DNA of 64,000 nucleotides from Gonocerus acuteangulatus (Eukaryota; Arthropoda; Insecta; Hemiptera; Coreidae), in assembly GCA_946811695.1 (NCBI GenBank), contig OX328131.1, positions 15,811,263 to 15,875,262 of the forward strand, written 5' to 3'. The stretch's first letter is position 1, and every line of letters starts with the position of its first letter. The notes under the pieces were generated by a model. The model was not told the origin of the DNA, made no database searches, and worked only from the letters and a program-made list of their open reading frames with translations. Positions 33,291 to 48,138 of this stretch are shown here, piece by piece. Both the position numbers and the translations under genes were made by a program.

Positions 33291-36056
33291 TATATACAGG
33301 GTGTGGCATAATGAATGGATAATATGGTACCTGCGGGTAGAGGACACTGTAACGGTTCAGAAAAATATGTTTTCCAAAAAAATAATATAGAAAATAATTT
33401 CTAAAAATAATAATATATAGAAAATAATTTCGGGAGTGGCTGGGAAAATTTCGAGGGGCTGAACCCATTTCCGAGGTTTGGAATACTAAACATTTAGAGC
33501 TTGGAATAGTTTTAGGCAACTAAAACGTTATTACACGTAAAATAAAATATTTTTTATGAACTAAGTGATCTTATTTAATTTATTTTTAAGGGTTTTACGA
33601 CAAGTTTTTACCATTCAATCAAAATTTTGGGGGGGGCTGCAGTCCCCCTTAGATACGCCCATGCCATCTATTCCAAGAATTATTATTCTCTACCTGGCAG
33701 AGGGATAGTTTCCCCGAATTCAATGGGATATGAAGGATATTGTAGCTTAAATAATTAAAAACAAGGTTTACACGATATCCAGGAATACTATCCAAAAATA
33801 AAAAAAAAAAAAATAAATAAAAAAAAAAAAAAAAAATCTTTCATTTGGAGTCGTGACACCAAAAAGAGTGGTGAAGGGTGAATTTTTTTGGAATTTTCGA
33901 AAATGTTTAATATCTCGAAAACCAAAGGATTTTTACTAAACATAAAATGTATTCTTCTGAACCACTACGATGTCCTCTACCCGCTGGTACCATATTATCC
34001 ATTCATTATGCCACACCCTGTAAATGTATATTTTAGCAGTTTTAGTTTTTTAAATACATAAATGTTTACTCAGAAAATCCTCGAAATAAAATTTATAATA
34101 AAAAATATGGAATAAAGATCAGCAACACTGTTAAATACACGTCATATGTTTGTTTGGTTGTTTTTTTTAGATACACAATTGAATACTACAGCCCTGACCT
34201 CCAAACAGGATGGGTAGCTGCTGCACGAGGCGTAATCAGCCATACATACACGGTATGGATATTTCTTAATGTAACAAATAATGTAAGCCACCAAAATAAT
34301 TAATTTTTTTTTTCTCTTCCATTTGATGCAAGCAAAATGGCACTTAAAGATAAGAAATCTCAGTCAAAACTGAGGCATAAAAGCACCTTAACTAATCCTT
34401 TTTTTAGAATATGTAAACATTAATAATCTATTAAACATGATTTTATAATCACTTAAAGCATTAAACTGAAATGTTGAAAAATGCTACAAACTTACTTTAC
34501 AGGGTCTCCCGTGGTGGTCTAGTGTCTAGCGCGCTAGATTCATAAGCGGGAGATGGTGGGTTCGATCCTCACCGGCGCCAGAAGTTTTCTCATCTCAGGG
34601 CTCGCTGAGAAAATTCCTGGCTGCACCCTGGATGTCGGCGCTATTAGCCAAGATTTGTTGATGCGCCGTAAGAAAACAAAAAAAAAAAACTCATTTTACA
34701 AACCAATAAATATGATTACACGAGTGCATACTCGCCCATATTAAATCAATTGTCAATTAATTTATGACCGATTTTTAGCTAGTAGAGTAAGTCATGTGAA
34801 GTTAGCTGTAGTTTCTGACAATAAATTACATGTATCTCTCTGAAAGTTGAACTTATTCCTCCAGAACAACTAATCTTATCAGAACCATAAGAACATCTTA
34901 TGTTTTTTCCTTTCAGGTGAACGAACTCGAAGCAGACACCAGATATATGTTCACCGTCCGAGCAGAGAATTCCGTCGGACTGTCAATACCGAGTCCTGTA
35001 TCGGAAACAGTCCGAACTATACGAGAAGGAGGACAGGCTATTGCACCGCACCTCCTCGATGAAGCTAGGACACGCCTATCTACTAGGGCAATCACGCTCA
35101 AAGATGTCTCCCCGCTGAGCTCGTCTTCTGTCAAGGTCGAATGGGAGGCAAGTTGATAATCCCTTCAAATTAAAATAACTTGGATGTTTTGAGATATATT
35201 TTTCCATCTTAGTGTGCTTCCTCTCTCTTTCTACTAGGAGAAAACTTGCTAATGACACTGGCCTGAAGACACACTCCAGAAGTGGTGACATGGGGATTGA
35301 ATGAAACCATTTTGAAGGCCATATTTATAACCGTTTTTGAGAAATGTGGAAAAATCTAGACATTTTTGGGGATTTCGGGATATATATTATATTACATTAG
35401 TACCGGTTGGGAAATCAACAGCTCTTGTGCAATTTTTTATAGAGTGATCTCATTCGGAGAAATCAGTTATTAAAATTCAAGAGTGTCAGCTTTGTTCTTT
35501 TAAATGTTTTTTTTCTCTGTTTTAGCACTTTTCTCCGAAGGAAAGTAGCTATTGAGGTTGCACTCATGACGGAATTTTTAAAAAATTTCTTCGAATTTTT
35601 ATCGATCCTACCTATTTAATTGTTGTTTTTTCTTTTTTTTTAATGCATTTAACAGTAAAATGATTACTTTAGTAAAACAAGGTAATTAAATGATAAACGT
35701 ATTTGTAATAATTTTTTCCTCGAGCAAAAGTTGAGATGACAGAGGGAGTAATTTCCGCTTAGAATATTGTCAGTTTTCTGTTGTGGCACCTAAAATCTTG
35801 CTTCTCTACGACATTTTATTTTACATTTTTCATGAAAGATCAAAACAAAACATTAACTGTTTCTATTCTAAGTGTACCTAACGACACTAGAACTGAATCC
35901 CGTTGCTGAGATGACACAGTATATCCTGCAAGTCGGACTGTTTGTTTTTTTCGATGGAGCCATGTCAATCGGAGAAATAAGTGCTTAAAACTTTGGAAGT
36001 GTTAGTTTTGTCCTTATGAACTGGGTTTGGTCTCAGAATAACTTACTTTTTAATTG

Positions 36057-36090
<34 letters not shown>

Positions 36091-39009
36091 TTTAACAGTA
36101 AAATGAGAATGCTAGTAAAACAAAGCAAGAAAATGTGAAACGCATTGGTAATAGTGCTTTCTTAGAGTGAACATTGAGAAGGGGGCGGGAGTCATTTCCT
36201 CTTAGGATACTGTCAGTTTCCTGTTGTGGCGTCTTGAATCTTCGTTCTCTTTGAGATTTTATTTTATATTTTTCAAGGAGGATCAAAACCTGCTAATAAC
36301 TTTTCCCATTCCTTTATTAATGGAATCACGCTAAGATGACGAAGTTCCTGCGTCAAATATCTACGGGAAACAGTCACAAAACCTGTGTCTTTTGGTTACA
36401 GACCTGTTTAATTTTTGTAACTAGATTACATAAATGAATTTGAAACAAAAAGATAAAATGCAGGCAATGGTAAACACGTTTGCTTTTGCCATAATAAAAC
36501 TCTTAAAACAATAAACAACAAAACTTTCAGAGAAATCGTATGACAACATGTCAGTCAATAATTTTATTTTATTTTTTTTTTGTAATTTTAGGTGCTGACA
36601 AGTGACGAATATGTAGAGGGTATATACATAAGGTACAGAGAAATCACAGGTGGTTGGCACAAATACAACATGGCTACCGCTGGAACTGGAGGTACGAGCC
36701 AGTACACTGTAACGTCTCTTAAAGCGTATACCACCTACGAATTCTTCATAGCTCCGTTCTTCAAGATTATTGAAGGCCAGCCGAGCAGCTCTAAGATTGT
36801 CAAAACACTCGAAGACAGTAAGTCGACAAAAAGAAACATAAGTCAAGAGAACATAAAATTAGATTCCACATTTAATATATATTATTTTTATATTATTTTT
36901 AGTACCATCCGCTCCTCCAGAGAATGTCCAAATTGAAATAGTGAATACAACAGCTGCATATGTTCGCTGGGCTCCTCCTCCAACAGATCACCATAATGGG
37001 ATTTTACAAGGATATAAGGTAATGTAAAAAAATGATATTGCTTCTATGCAATTAAAATAACTCAATTATAAAAAGTACGAGATAATTTACTTATCCCACA
37101 ACTTACATATATTACTCGCTGAAGGAGCTCTCACATCTACACTATATTATTGTTTAAGGACCACTAACATAGACACAAAAATATAATCAACTTATAAATC
37201 ATATTATCCTTCTTCCATTTGAGCTTCCAATTTTAATTATTCATTTTAATAGCCTACATTTTTTATCTTAATTAATTAATCTGAATAATTTTCATTCATT
37301 TCTGATAACATCACGAATATAAACATAATATTACTTTTATTGATTTGATATTTTTTCACTCTACTACTATTATTATTGTGATTTTAATTTATGAGTTTAG
37401 TTAATTTAATGTTAATTTTAGTTTTTTTTTTTGTTTTTTTTAGGTTGCAATTTTTTGTTTAGATTTAGTTTATTCAAAAAATTGAATATAGTTTTAATTT
37501 TAGTTTTAGTTTTTCTCAACATTGCTTACACATTAAAAAAACACAAACCTGTATGATAAAATATAAAAAATCCTATACTTATTTTATTTAAGAACTAAAT
37601 AATTTCACGTTTTATCTGATATTTCATTTTTTGTGTTGTTGTTGTTTTTTTTTTTTTTTTTGTTTTTTTTTTATGTATTCTATTTTCTTTATATATTTTT
37701 TTTAATTATTTGTATTTGTAAATATTAATATAGTGTACTTTACTGGTGTGGGACAATAACATATCTATGAACAGCACATAACCACAGAGTGACTTGATGC
37801 AATTCACTCCAAAGTGGTATATCGTTAAATAAAATAAATGAAAAGTATGTGATGAATGATTTATATTAGAGCTCTGATGTGAAACTTGATAATAAAATAA
37901 AATCATAAATTATAAATATGAGAAAATTGAATCAAACAATCAATATTTTAGATTCAAGTAAAAGGAAACAGCAGTAAAGTTCTTGCAGAGATGACTTTAA
38001 ACCTGGGAACAACATCTATTCTCCTCAACAACCTAACGTCGAAGGGAGCGTATTCCGTGAGGGTGGCTGGATTCAACTCAGCTGGTATGTAATTGCAGTT
38101 TTATCCTTGTTAAGTCTGAATATTCATATTGCAACGTTGCTATAAAATGACACAACTCAAAAAACACCTTTTTTCAAGAGAGGTAAGAAACATGCTCTAG
38201 CTTGAGAAAAAATGGAGGTGAGTTGCAAAAACAATCGCAAATTGGATTATTATCTCAAAACTCTTAAATTTTAAGAAGCACATACACTTCCACGGATGTG
38301 CTATCTTTAACAGAAGATATGTCATTCTTTTACATTTTGCATAGAGCAGATTTAATCCTTTAAAAAGACTCAACTCCAACTGGTGGCTAACCAATGGATC
38401 ATACACGTTTGTGGACTGATGTAGCGATATTTAAGGAGTCTATTCAAATTCATGTCTAAAAATTAGTGATTAGTGATTTTAGAGTTGTGTTGCATTTGTA
38501 GCAACAGTACGATATCATTGGGTGGTGTCATTAAAACGGAGTTGATGCTACCACTTCAAAATCTGATAAAAATACTGAACACTGATGGTGACTCTAAACA
38601 CTTTTCCTTTACCATAAAAAAAATTGAAAAAATTATTAGGAGATAAAAAGTAAAATAGAAATTCACTTAAATTATTTTTGTTTTTACGCTGCTGCAGTTT
38701 ACAAAATTAAATAGAGACTAATTGTCAATAGTTTATTGATATAAATCATGGGCGTATATAGAAAATAATTTCGGAGGGGGCTGAAAAAATTTGGGGGGGG
38801 GGCTGAGACCATTTCCGGTGTATGGAATACTAACAATTTGGATCTTGGAAGAGTTTTAGCCAACTTAAACGCTATTACACCCAAAATAGAATATGTTTTA
38901 TGACCTAAATGATCTTATTTAATTTATTTTTAAGGGTTTTATGAAATTTTTACCTATCAAATCAAAATTTTGGGGGGCTGCAGCCCCCCCTTATATACGC
39001 CCATGATAT

Positions 39010-39086
<77 letters not shown>

Positions 39087-42000
39087 GGCGCATCAACAAA
39101 TCATGGCTACTAGCGCCGACATCCAGGGTGCAGCCAGGAATTTTCTCAGCGAGCCCTGAGATGAGAAAATTTCTGGCGCCGGTGGGGATCAAACCCACCA
39201 TCTCCCGCTTATGAATCTAGCGCGCTAGCCACTAGACCACGGGAGACCCCCCATGATATAAATATAGCCTGTTCCGTTAGAATTCTGCAGAATTCCCGAC
39301 AGATCTGCCATTTGCATTACTAGTTTAATGAACAAAACGCTACGTGAAACTCAATAAAAACTGATTATGTCTGTTTTAGGACTAGGGAAGGCTATGAGAG
39401 GTCAAGCAAGGGAGATAGTGTTTAATGTTTATCAATACTTAGCCAAGGTTAAGGCTAAAAACAATTTACACTATACTGTTGCCTGTTCATATATATGGTT
39501 AGATGGAGAGAAAAGAGCGTGGCCTACATTCCCGGTAGAAAATTGGCGGTAAAAATTCTCTCTGTCATATCTTTATCACTATGAAATTTAAAATGTTTTC
39601 AGCCTTAGCTTTGGCTAAGTATTGATAAATATTAAACACTAACTCCCTTACCTAACCTCTCAAAGCGTTCCCTAGTCTTAAAGGAGGCATAATCAGTTTT
39701 GATAGTGATTCACGTTGTGTTTGATTTTTAAAAGGCTTTGCAAATGGTAGAACAGAAGGGAGAATGCAGGAAAAGATTCCCGCCAATGTTCACACATGCA
39801 CAATTGAACTCCTGGGTTTAGGAGAGCAGGCTATAAACAAGTAATAAATTAACTATTATAACAAAATTAAAATATCTCTCTAAGAAATATTTTTAAAATT
39901 TTGTAGGTTTGGGGCCATGGTCTGAGCATATTACGCTATTTCCATCGGCCAGAGGTCTTCGAGCTTCGACCAAAGGAGAAACCTGGCTGGTGCTTTTTGT
40001 TGTCGTATTGACAGTACTTCTCGTATTGGCTTGCTTCACTGTTGCTTACCTTCGAAGGAAGGGTTCTAACAAACAACTTGGACCTCTCTCAGGTAAATTC
40101 AGCGTTCACAAAAGTAATATTCATGCTATTTTAATATTTTTGTTTACTACAAAACATAGTATAAAGCATTCCTGATATAAATAAATTACCAAATGAGTTA
40201 ACCAGCAAAATTGGTCCATGCAGACCAAAATTGTTAATATGGCTCATACATTCAACATCTACTATATATTTATCAAATTCCACTCACTTACTCACTGACC
40301 TATCATCGCCCAGCCCAAACCACTTGACAGCTAAATTTGAAATTTTGCATGGACACTCCCTCTAGGATGTAAACACTCGCTAAGAGTGTAAACAAATAAT
40401 TTATAAGTATTTTTAGATGAGTTTGAATTTTTAGTTTGTTTTAAAGAGAGCATGCCTAGGCAGCATGCTTTTCTAGGACAATAATAGGTCAGCTGTTACC
40501 GTTCTATGATGGCAGACCTTGAATTGCTTGAAATAAACTGTGATTTTTTCCCTCATAGAGTTTACGCTATACCTGGTGATGGTCTATCCGAGATAATAAT
40601 ATCCTGAACCCTTAGACAACCTCCTCACCCATCTGCATCCCCAGTTCTTGGTAATTCTTGCAAATATAATATATTTTCTTTCCAAATGACATCTTGGAAA
40701 CATAAATTTTAGCGTACATTTATTATTGACAACGAATTTTAACCTCTACTGGTTAAACTCCTGTTACTGGTCACCTATAGATAACGGGTGATCTCTAAGT
40801 TATCTGTTTGTTGACTTTGGTCCGTAGCGCCACAGTGTCAAGAAACATTATACTTTGATTACTTATCAATTGAATAATAACATATAGTATGACCGGAACC
40901 ATGCTATAATAAACTGCTCAAAATTATATAGTAGCATTAATTTTGATGATACATTATTTAACGCAATAAAATAACTACTTATCTGCCGTGATGAAGCATG
41001 AGTATTCAGTTAGTTGTTTTAATACTGCAACAAAACTCAACATACAAATATTATATTTGTTTCTTTTTTCTCTCTGAAATAGTGCCAGTTGTGAACACGA
41101 ACATGTCTACGATGATGCGAGGTGGTGGCGGACAGCAATGGGCAGAACAGGAAGACTGGAACGAGAAGAAGGATACAGGAGATTATGCTGAAGTCGATAC
41201 GAAGAACATGTCTTCCTATTACAACGGGGGAGGTATGAACCATCAGCCGTCAGACGGACCGACCCCTTACGCTACGACTACACTCCTTGCACGTCCGCAA
41301 GACTGTCCGCTCAGGCACAGCCCTCATGCTAATGTAAGATACGTATTGTTCATAAAATATAAAACAGGTAATTCTGAGCAATTAGTGTCCAAACTCGGAT
41401 TTGAATGACTTGGTAAAGGATAAACAGGAAATAGCCAATTTAATTCTTGCTAGAAACGTGATATATGGGAGTCTCTGGGGCTGGGTTTGAGGACTCATGG
41501 AGTGATATTTCAGAAGGCTATTTTTTATTTTTTTTCAAGTTTTTATGCTTACTTAGGTTGATATGAAACAGTATGTGAAGTTCCACAAAAATCCAAGTCT
41601 GGGCACTAATTGCTCAGAGTTTCCATACTATTTGTTTGCTATTAATCATTTTATCTATTTATAAAATATATTTTTCTTAATTATTAAAGAGAATTTTAAA
41701 TTACTAAGAAAGAGGTGAATCGATTTTTTTGTATTACAATGAATCTTGGTATACATAGAGCGCTAAAGAAAAGAATGTATTGTAAAAAAAACTAAATCAT
41801 TCCAGAAGGTTTGGTGGTTTAATTCAGAACCAAATTAATAATATGCCTATAACAGCTTATTTTTACTTTCTTGCAACTAAATTCAGGGTATATCATGATC
41901 AACTAATGAGGGTAATCTGTTGCAAATAAAAAAGCAAAATCCAGAACGAAATTGAATAAAAAAAAGTTCAAATTGCAGGAAGTGTATCATCTTTGTGCGT

Positions 42001-44735
42001 TTCCGTTTATATATTTTAGAAAATATAACAAAATCCGAAAACTTTTCATGTCTATTAATACATTTTTTTTCTCTAATAATTGCTTAACTCCAAACGCAAC
42101 CAAAATCTAAATATCTTAGATTAGATGAATGTCAAATGTCTGGAATGAGTTTCAACGGAATCAATTGTTTCTGAATACCTACACTAAAAATTAGTTTGGA
42201 AAAGTAGTTGTATCAATTTTGACCATAAATGGTTACAGATATCGCCTTAAAATTGGTTTAATTTGTTGTCAGTTGCTCAAAAGTGTACATGGAACCCTAC
42301 AAACAATAATCCACAAGCGTAACAATTTTATTCGCGCGAATTTCACCCATAAAACCGTGTTCCGGTAGGCGGATTCTGCTGGTTAATGAACTCGACCTTT
42401 TAAATTAGATGAAGTATTTTTGTAGCAAATTTCATCAAATTTTGGAACGTGAGATGTTCTAGTTCCGGATTGCATTATGAGGGCATCCTCATACACAAGG
42501 TTTCCTCCCTATGGAGGGAGTGAGGAACCACGCTAAAAAAGCAATATCAGCCCATTTGATGTTGGAGTTTACTCCAGAACAAAATGGAATAAAGAATTAA
42601 TAATTGAGCCAGCTCTTCATTACAGATATAGAAGTGTAAAACTGTTTATGTTTATTTTGTCCTTATATAGGTTAGTTTAAGGACATTTCTCAAGAATGTT
42701 CTTAAACTAACCTACGCATAAGCTAACCAACCACCTTGTTGGGCAATGCAGCTTCTTTGTGGTAGAGGTTTCTTTGCAACACATTTTTCTCATTAGTTCG
42801 GGACGAAATAGGTTTTTTCAGTAAAGATTGAACAAAGTTTTTAACATTTCAAAAGCCTGTAAATAAACAACAAACAAAATAAATAAATATGTTTACATAT
42901 ATTATGTATTTTCCCTTGCAGCTGTGCTTGAAGGTAAGACAAGGAAGCTATTCGCCAAAGCAAGCAGCCCATGTAGTCTTACTAGAATAGACAAACATCC
43001 CATACTTAGATATACTTCAATAGCATTCTTTAGCATTTTAAGTATTATACTAATTCTAATTTTTTCTAGTTTTTTTTTTTTTTTTAATTAAGAAGTACAT
43101 TTATTAATGATTGTGTAGAGCATAAAATTTCTTTCATTAGTTAATCACTTATATATTAAAATGTATTGCATTATGTCTTTCAACAATTTTTCAAAGCTAT
43201 CTGAATGTTTATGTTTTTTTTCTGTAATGACATTGTTTAACTGTCTGTGATACTTCTAAAAATTTAATTTAATTTTTATATTGCTTTACCTTTTGCTGGA
43301 TGCTTGGGCGCAACAATATCGCCTAAAAATATATTCCTCCAGTTAGACTTTTTTTCGCTGTACGTCGTTTGTCAGAAAAAATAATTTAAAATTAAAAATC
43401 TATTTGTGACTTTGTCCGCAACAAATATTGAAATTGTACCAATAGTGCAACTTTCCCTGCTGTCAACGCCTCCGCCACACTGTTTAGGTTTTTAGTGTTA
43501 ACATCTTGCCCAGGGCTACACTGGAACAGATCTAAATCTTAGTGTCCACCTGAGACAAAATCTCGAGAGAACGTCTCTGGTTATTGTCCATTTGAGATCT
43601 ATTTATGGCAAAAAATCATAATTTCAGTATGAAAGCACTTAAAGCATATAAAACAATAACCCAGAGTAAAAAACCGTCATGTTGTCTTATTTTTGGTTTA
43701 ATCCATGTTAATTTCAATATCTATCGCTTTGCACTGTTTTTAATCCACTTTCCTTTAGACATAAGATATCAATCTCCATATCACATGTGCACATTCTAAG
43801 AAGAGGTGTAAGAGTTTTAGCGCACGGGGAAGGAGGGGGTAGTGAGATAGGAAGGTGAAAATGGGGTAGGGAAGTCCCAAGGGGGCAACCGCAGGCAACC
43901 ATCAAAGGAGTAGACCAAGGAGGGTCCTAGGCTCTGAGCAATGCGGTTGTCAGGTAAAGAAGCTGAATTTGAGTGACAGAGTGTGGACTTTTCTAGCAGA
44001 ATTTTTTTTTAGTCTTTGGGAAATGTTGGAGTAGATGTAAGAATTACTTCTTTGTCACTTTTATTGTTAACAGGGTTGTTTTCAATGTGGCTATATATTT
44101 ATTTGAAAATGGGGCATTTCTTGAGGTTGGATTTGATGGAGAAGATAGAATTCTAGAATTTCGTTTTTGATAATTTCTCCATCCGTAATTTCAACTTACG
44201 TCGCCTCACTGGAAGGAATTACTTACGTAAGGCGAGGGATCCCTATATCTTAAATATTCATTACCAACTCCTTTCAAGGCCAGTTGTTTTTAAATCAGAG
44301 CTCTACAGGAGAATATTAAAAATTGAAGCTCAAAACTTAATAATCCATTACTTGTCCTTACTTTAACATTACACAGTATCTAAGGACGTGGCATACAAAT
44401 TGTAAACGTTCAAATGAACTCTCTTATTTTAGGGATATCAATAAGAAGAAAAATAAATAAATAAAATAATTAATAAAAACACTTTGAGTCTGCTTGTGGT
44501 TATTTGTATAAATTTTATACTTAGTGCAAGCTTAGGTAGTAATAGTTCATCATTTACATGTAATCATAGCAAAAATATCATATTTTCAGATAATTAAAAG
44601 TTTAATTTTTCTTATTTTATTTAGGAACCAGGGCAGCTGCACGAGTCAAAGAGTACTCCTTCTGTGGAATACAACAATTTAAATTCTAGTCAACAAAATA
44701 TTTATTCCAGTAAGTATAATATGATTCTAATGTAC

Positions 44736-44776
<41 letters not shown>

Positions 44777-45421
44777 ATAAACCAAAATATTTAAATATAA
44801 AATACGAGAGATGAGGAGTAGATGATTGGGGTTCAGTCATTTGTTAAATAAAACTACATTTTATAACTAATATGAGGAATACTTATTTTTTATTTGCCAA
44901 CGTTTCGGCTTGTTTACAAGCCTTCTTCAGGGCAATGGAGGAGAGAGAGAACAGCTCAGTATCCTGGAGGCTATATTTTAATAGTCACTTTACAAAAGCA
45001 GCCTCAACGATATGGAGCTGTTCTCTCTCTCCTCTGTAGCTCTAAAGATGGCTTGTAATTCAAGCCGAAACGTTGGCAAATAAATATTACACATTTTAGT
45101 TATAAAATGTAGTTTTATTTAACAAATGACCGAACTCAAATCTTCTACACTTTCTCAATATCTACGATCGACTAACTTTTCACTATAAAATATGAGTGTA
45201 CAATCAATCAATAATCAGATAGTGTTATGTGAGGAATCGATAAAGAAGTTGTTCTTTTATGTCAAAAATGAATAGAGTCCTTAAACCTAGAATGCCAACC
45301 TTCCTCAGCCTACCCCATTCTACCAACTATTCGTCATTCAGACGAACATACTTTAAAAAATGAAAAATGAGTTGATTGTTGCAAAGCTCAACAATCAAAT
45401 AAATAAATAAAAAATACTTTA

Positions 45422-45466
<45 letters not shown>

Positions 45467-48066
45467 ATATAAGTAAAAACTCAATTTATGAGATATTCTT
45501 GAATATAAGGTATTCTTTTATACGATGTATTCATCAAATTTGATTAATATAACTTTATTAATTTGTTTCATGACTTAGAGGGAAAGAATGATGAAAATTA
45601 GTATAAAATTCCAAAAGTTAGTTTAATCACATCTTTTCATGAAATAAAAATATTAAAAACAAAATCACATACAACATAAACAAATAAAAGAATAAATGAT
45701 CTTACCAACCTTAGTCAAACAGATGTGCACACAGATACTCCTCAATCTCCAAACAATCGTAATTTTCACATACTTTCTTTGACATAATTTCATGTGATTT
45801 CCGAACGGCTGGTACTAGCGATGTAATTCTTCCGGTGACTCGTCATGTACTGACCACAAGTAGCATATCTGGGCTGTAGTGGAGAATAAAAGACGAGGAG
45901 GGGAGGGGCAACTGTAAATCACAGAGGTGTATGTCATTTTAACAAATGTTGGCATTCTAGGGTTAAATTAGTTCCACAGTTTTTAATTAGAGCATAAAAT
46001 TGCTGACTTAATGTAGCTGAATGTTTGATTATTTGATTTAATCTTTTTTTCATTGCCTTAACATGATGAAAAAGGAAGCATAAAAGACTTCTAACAGTAT
46101 TTGTTTGTTCCTTAGATAGCCATCAATACAGAATAAGAAGCCAACAGCAAATCTACAGCGAGCGCTGTCCACCGGAAGAACCTTGGGCGGACTATAGATC
46201 CTCCCCCAGGATTGCTACTCAGGTTATTTCATTTAGTAATATTTTTGACTTTGCCTACTTTATTAAAGTTATTTAAAGGTACACTGATCTTAGTCATTTT
46301 TTCTTTTGGTTGCTTCGAGTGCTAGGGACATTATAACCTGTTTAGATAAGCCCAGGAGTTCAATTGCGCATGCGCGAACATCAGTGGGAATTTCTCTCTG
46401 TACTCTCCCTTCTTTACCTCCATTTACAAAACCTTTTAATGATCAAACACTTAACGTGAATCACTATACAAACTGATTATGTCTCGTTTAAGACTAGGGA
46501 ATGCTTTGAGAGGTTAGGTAAAGGAGATAGTGTTCAATATTTATCAATACTTAGCCATAGCTAAGGCTGAAAACGTTTTAAATTTCATAGTGATAAGATT
46601 ATGACTGAGAGAATTTCTACCGCCAATTTTCAAACGGGAATATATGCCACGCCCTTTTCCCATTATCTAATAGTATTGTTAAACATGAAACACTGTCTAC
46701 CTTGCCTGACCTCTCAAAGCCTTCCCTGGTCCTAAACGAGACATAATCAGTTTTTATTCAGTTGCAAGTAGCGTGTTTTTCATTGAAATAGTAATGCAAA
46801 TGGCGGACCTGTCTGGAATAATTCCCACAGAATTTCGCGCATTAAAATCCAATTGAACTTGTTTCACTGATGATACCATTGAGGTGATAGGGTACTGATG
46901 ATATGAGATTCTTGGATATCATGTTGTTACTGCCTGTCCGATCTTTTGAAAGTCCCTTAAAATAGAGTTTGTTTGGCGACATCTTTCAACAGGAACTCAG
47001 ATATGCTGAATATGATTATGTTGAAGGCTTCTGGGTAGTGGATGGGAAAGAATGAGAAACTCTATGGTTTTTTACAGTTTTTATAATAACCAGTTGCTCT
47101 TCTGGTATATCTGCTGAGACATCACATACACAGTTCAAAATCCCTTCCACTATTGGTCCAGGTCAAATATGGTTGTTTATTCTATTAGGAAAGAAAGTCA
47201 CTCTTCCTCTTGTGAATTGGTCTTTGATAAATTTTTATCTGCTTGTAGAGCCCAAAGGCCTCGAGGAGAGGGAACATGTCTCGAGAAAGCCTTTACGACG
47301 GTCCACGGCCTCCACCAAGAAGTGAAAGCAGTTACTCTACCTACGCTCCGACATGGCATCCCAACCACTCGAATCAGCCCTCAATAGTGGTAAGTGAAAC
47401 AAAGCAGTTAATTTATGTTTACAAATTGTAAAATAATCTACTCTGATATTTGATCCAGAATAAACCTCAACTTCTAATGGATTTTGTTTTTGCACATTCC
47501 AAAGTCTATTTTCTTACTACACATGTTTCTCTCTAGTTGGGAAAGATATCGACTAGTTGGAGTTCTGTTGCATCAAAGTAAAAATATTGGTAAAAAAAAA
47601 ACAGGCAAATTAATAATTTGGTTCCACAGTAAACCCCCCTTCATGATAGATTGATTTTGCTTTTGTTACAACAGATCTTTCTCATTAATTGAGCTTGAGG
47701 TATGCCGAGTTTGGTTGCAATATAACAAAACTTTTAACTGATAGGAGTATATTAATTAGTGTAACCCTCCAAAGAGATGGACTAATTTGTTCGTTAATGA
47801 ACTCACACAATCGTTTGTTATGGGGGTGCTGTATACCGAGTTTCATAAAAAAATAATGGGTGCTACTAAAAATTTATATAAAAATGAAATTAAATAAAAA
47901 TTATTTATTCTCATTCAGATTTTTCGAATAATGCAGTACGGTGGGAAGGAATATAATTATCAGAAGGACGAGATCGGGTGTTACGGGAGTGAACAGAGGA
48001 TTTGAATTTAAGGAGTTTAGGTCTTCGGGATTGAATTACTTGGTAAAGAACTGAGCCAAGGAAGTA

Positions 48067-48138
<72 letters not shown>

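Noticed and set aside
36421..36846. 141-residue - strand frame over a robo exon
   Set aside because: It is antisense to the FN3-2 exon and its flanks; no homology.
39367..39552. 61-residue frame in the robo intron
   Set aside because: It is part of the fold-back element arm, without splice sites in phase with robo.
47250..47290. CRISPR-like or operon structures
   Set aside because: The window is eukaryotic with introns, SINEs and LINEs. No spaced repeats with unique spacers were seen; the tandem arrays are contiguous.
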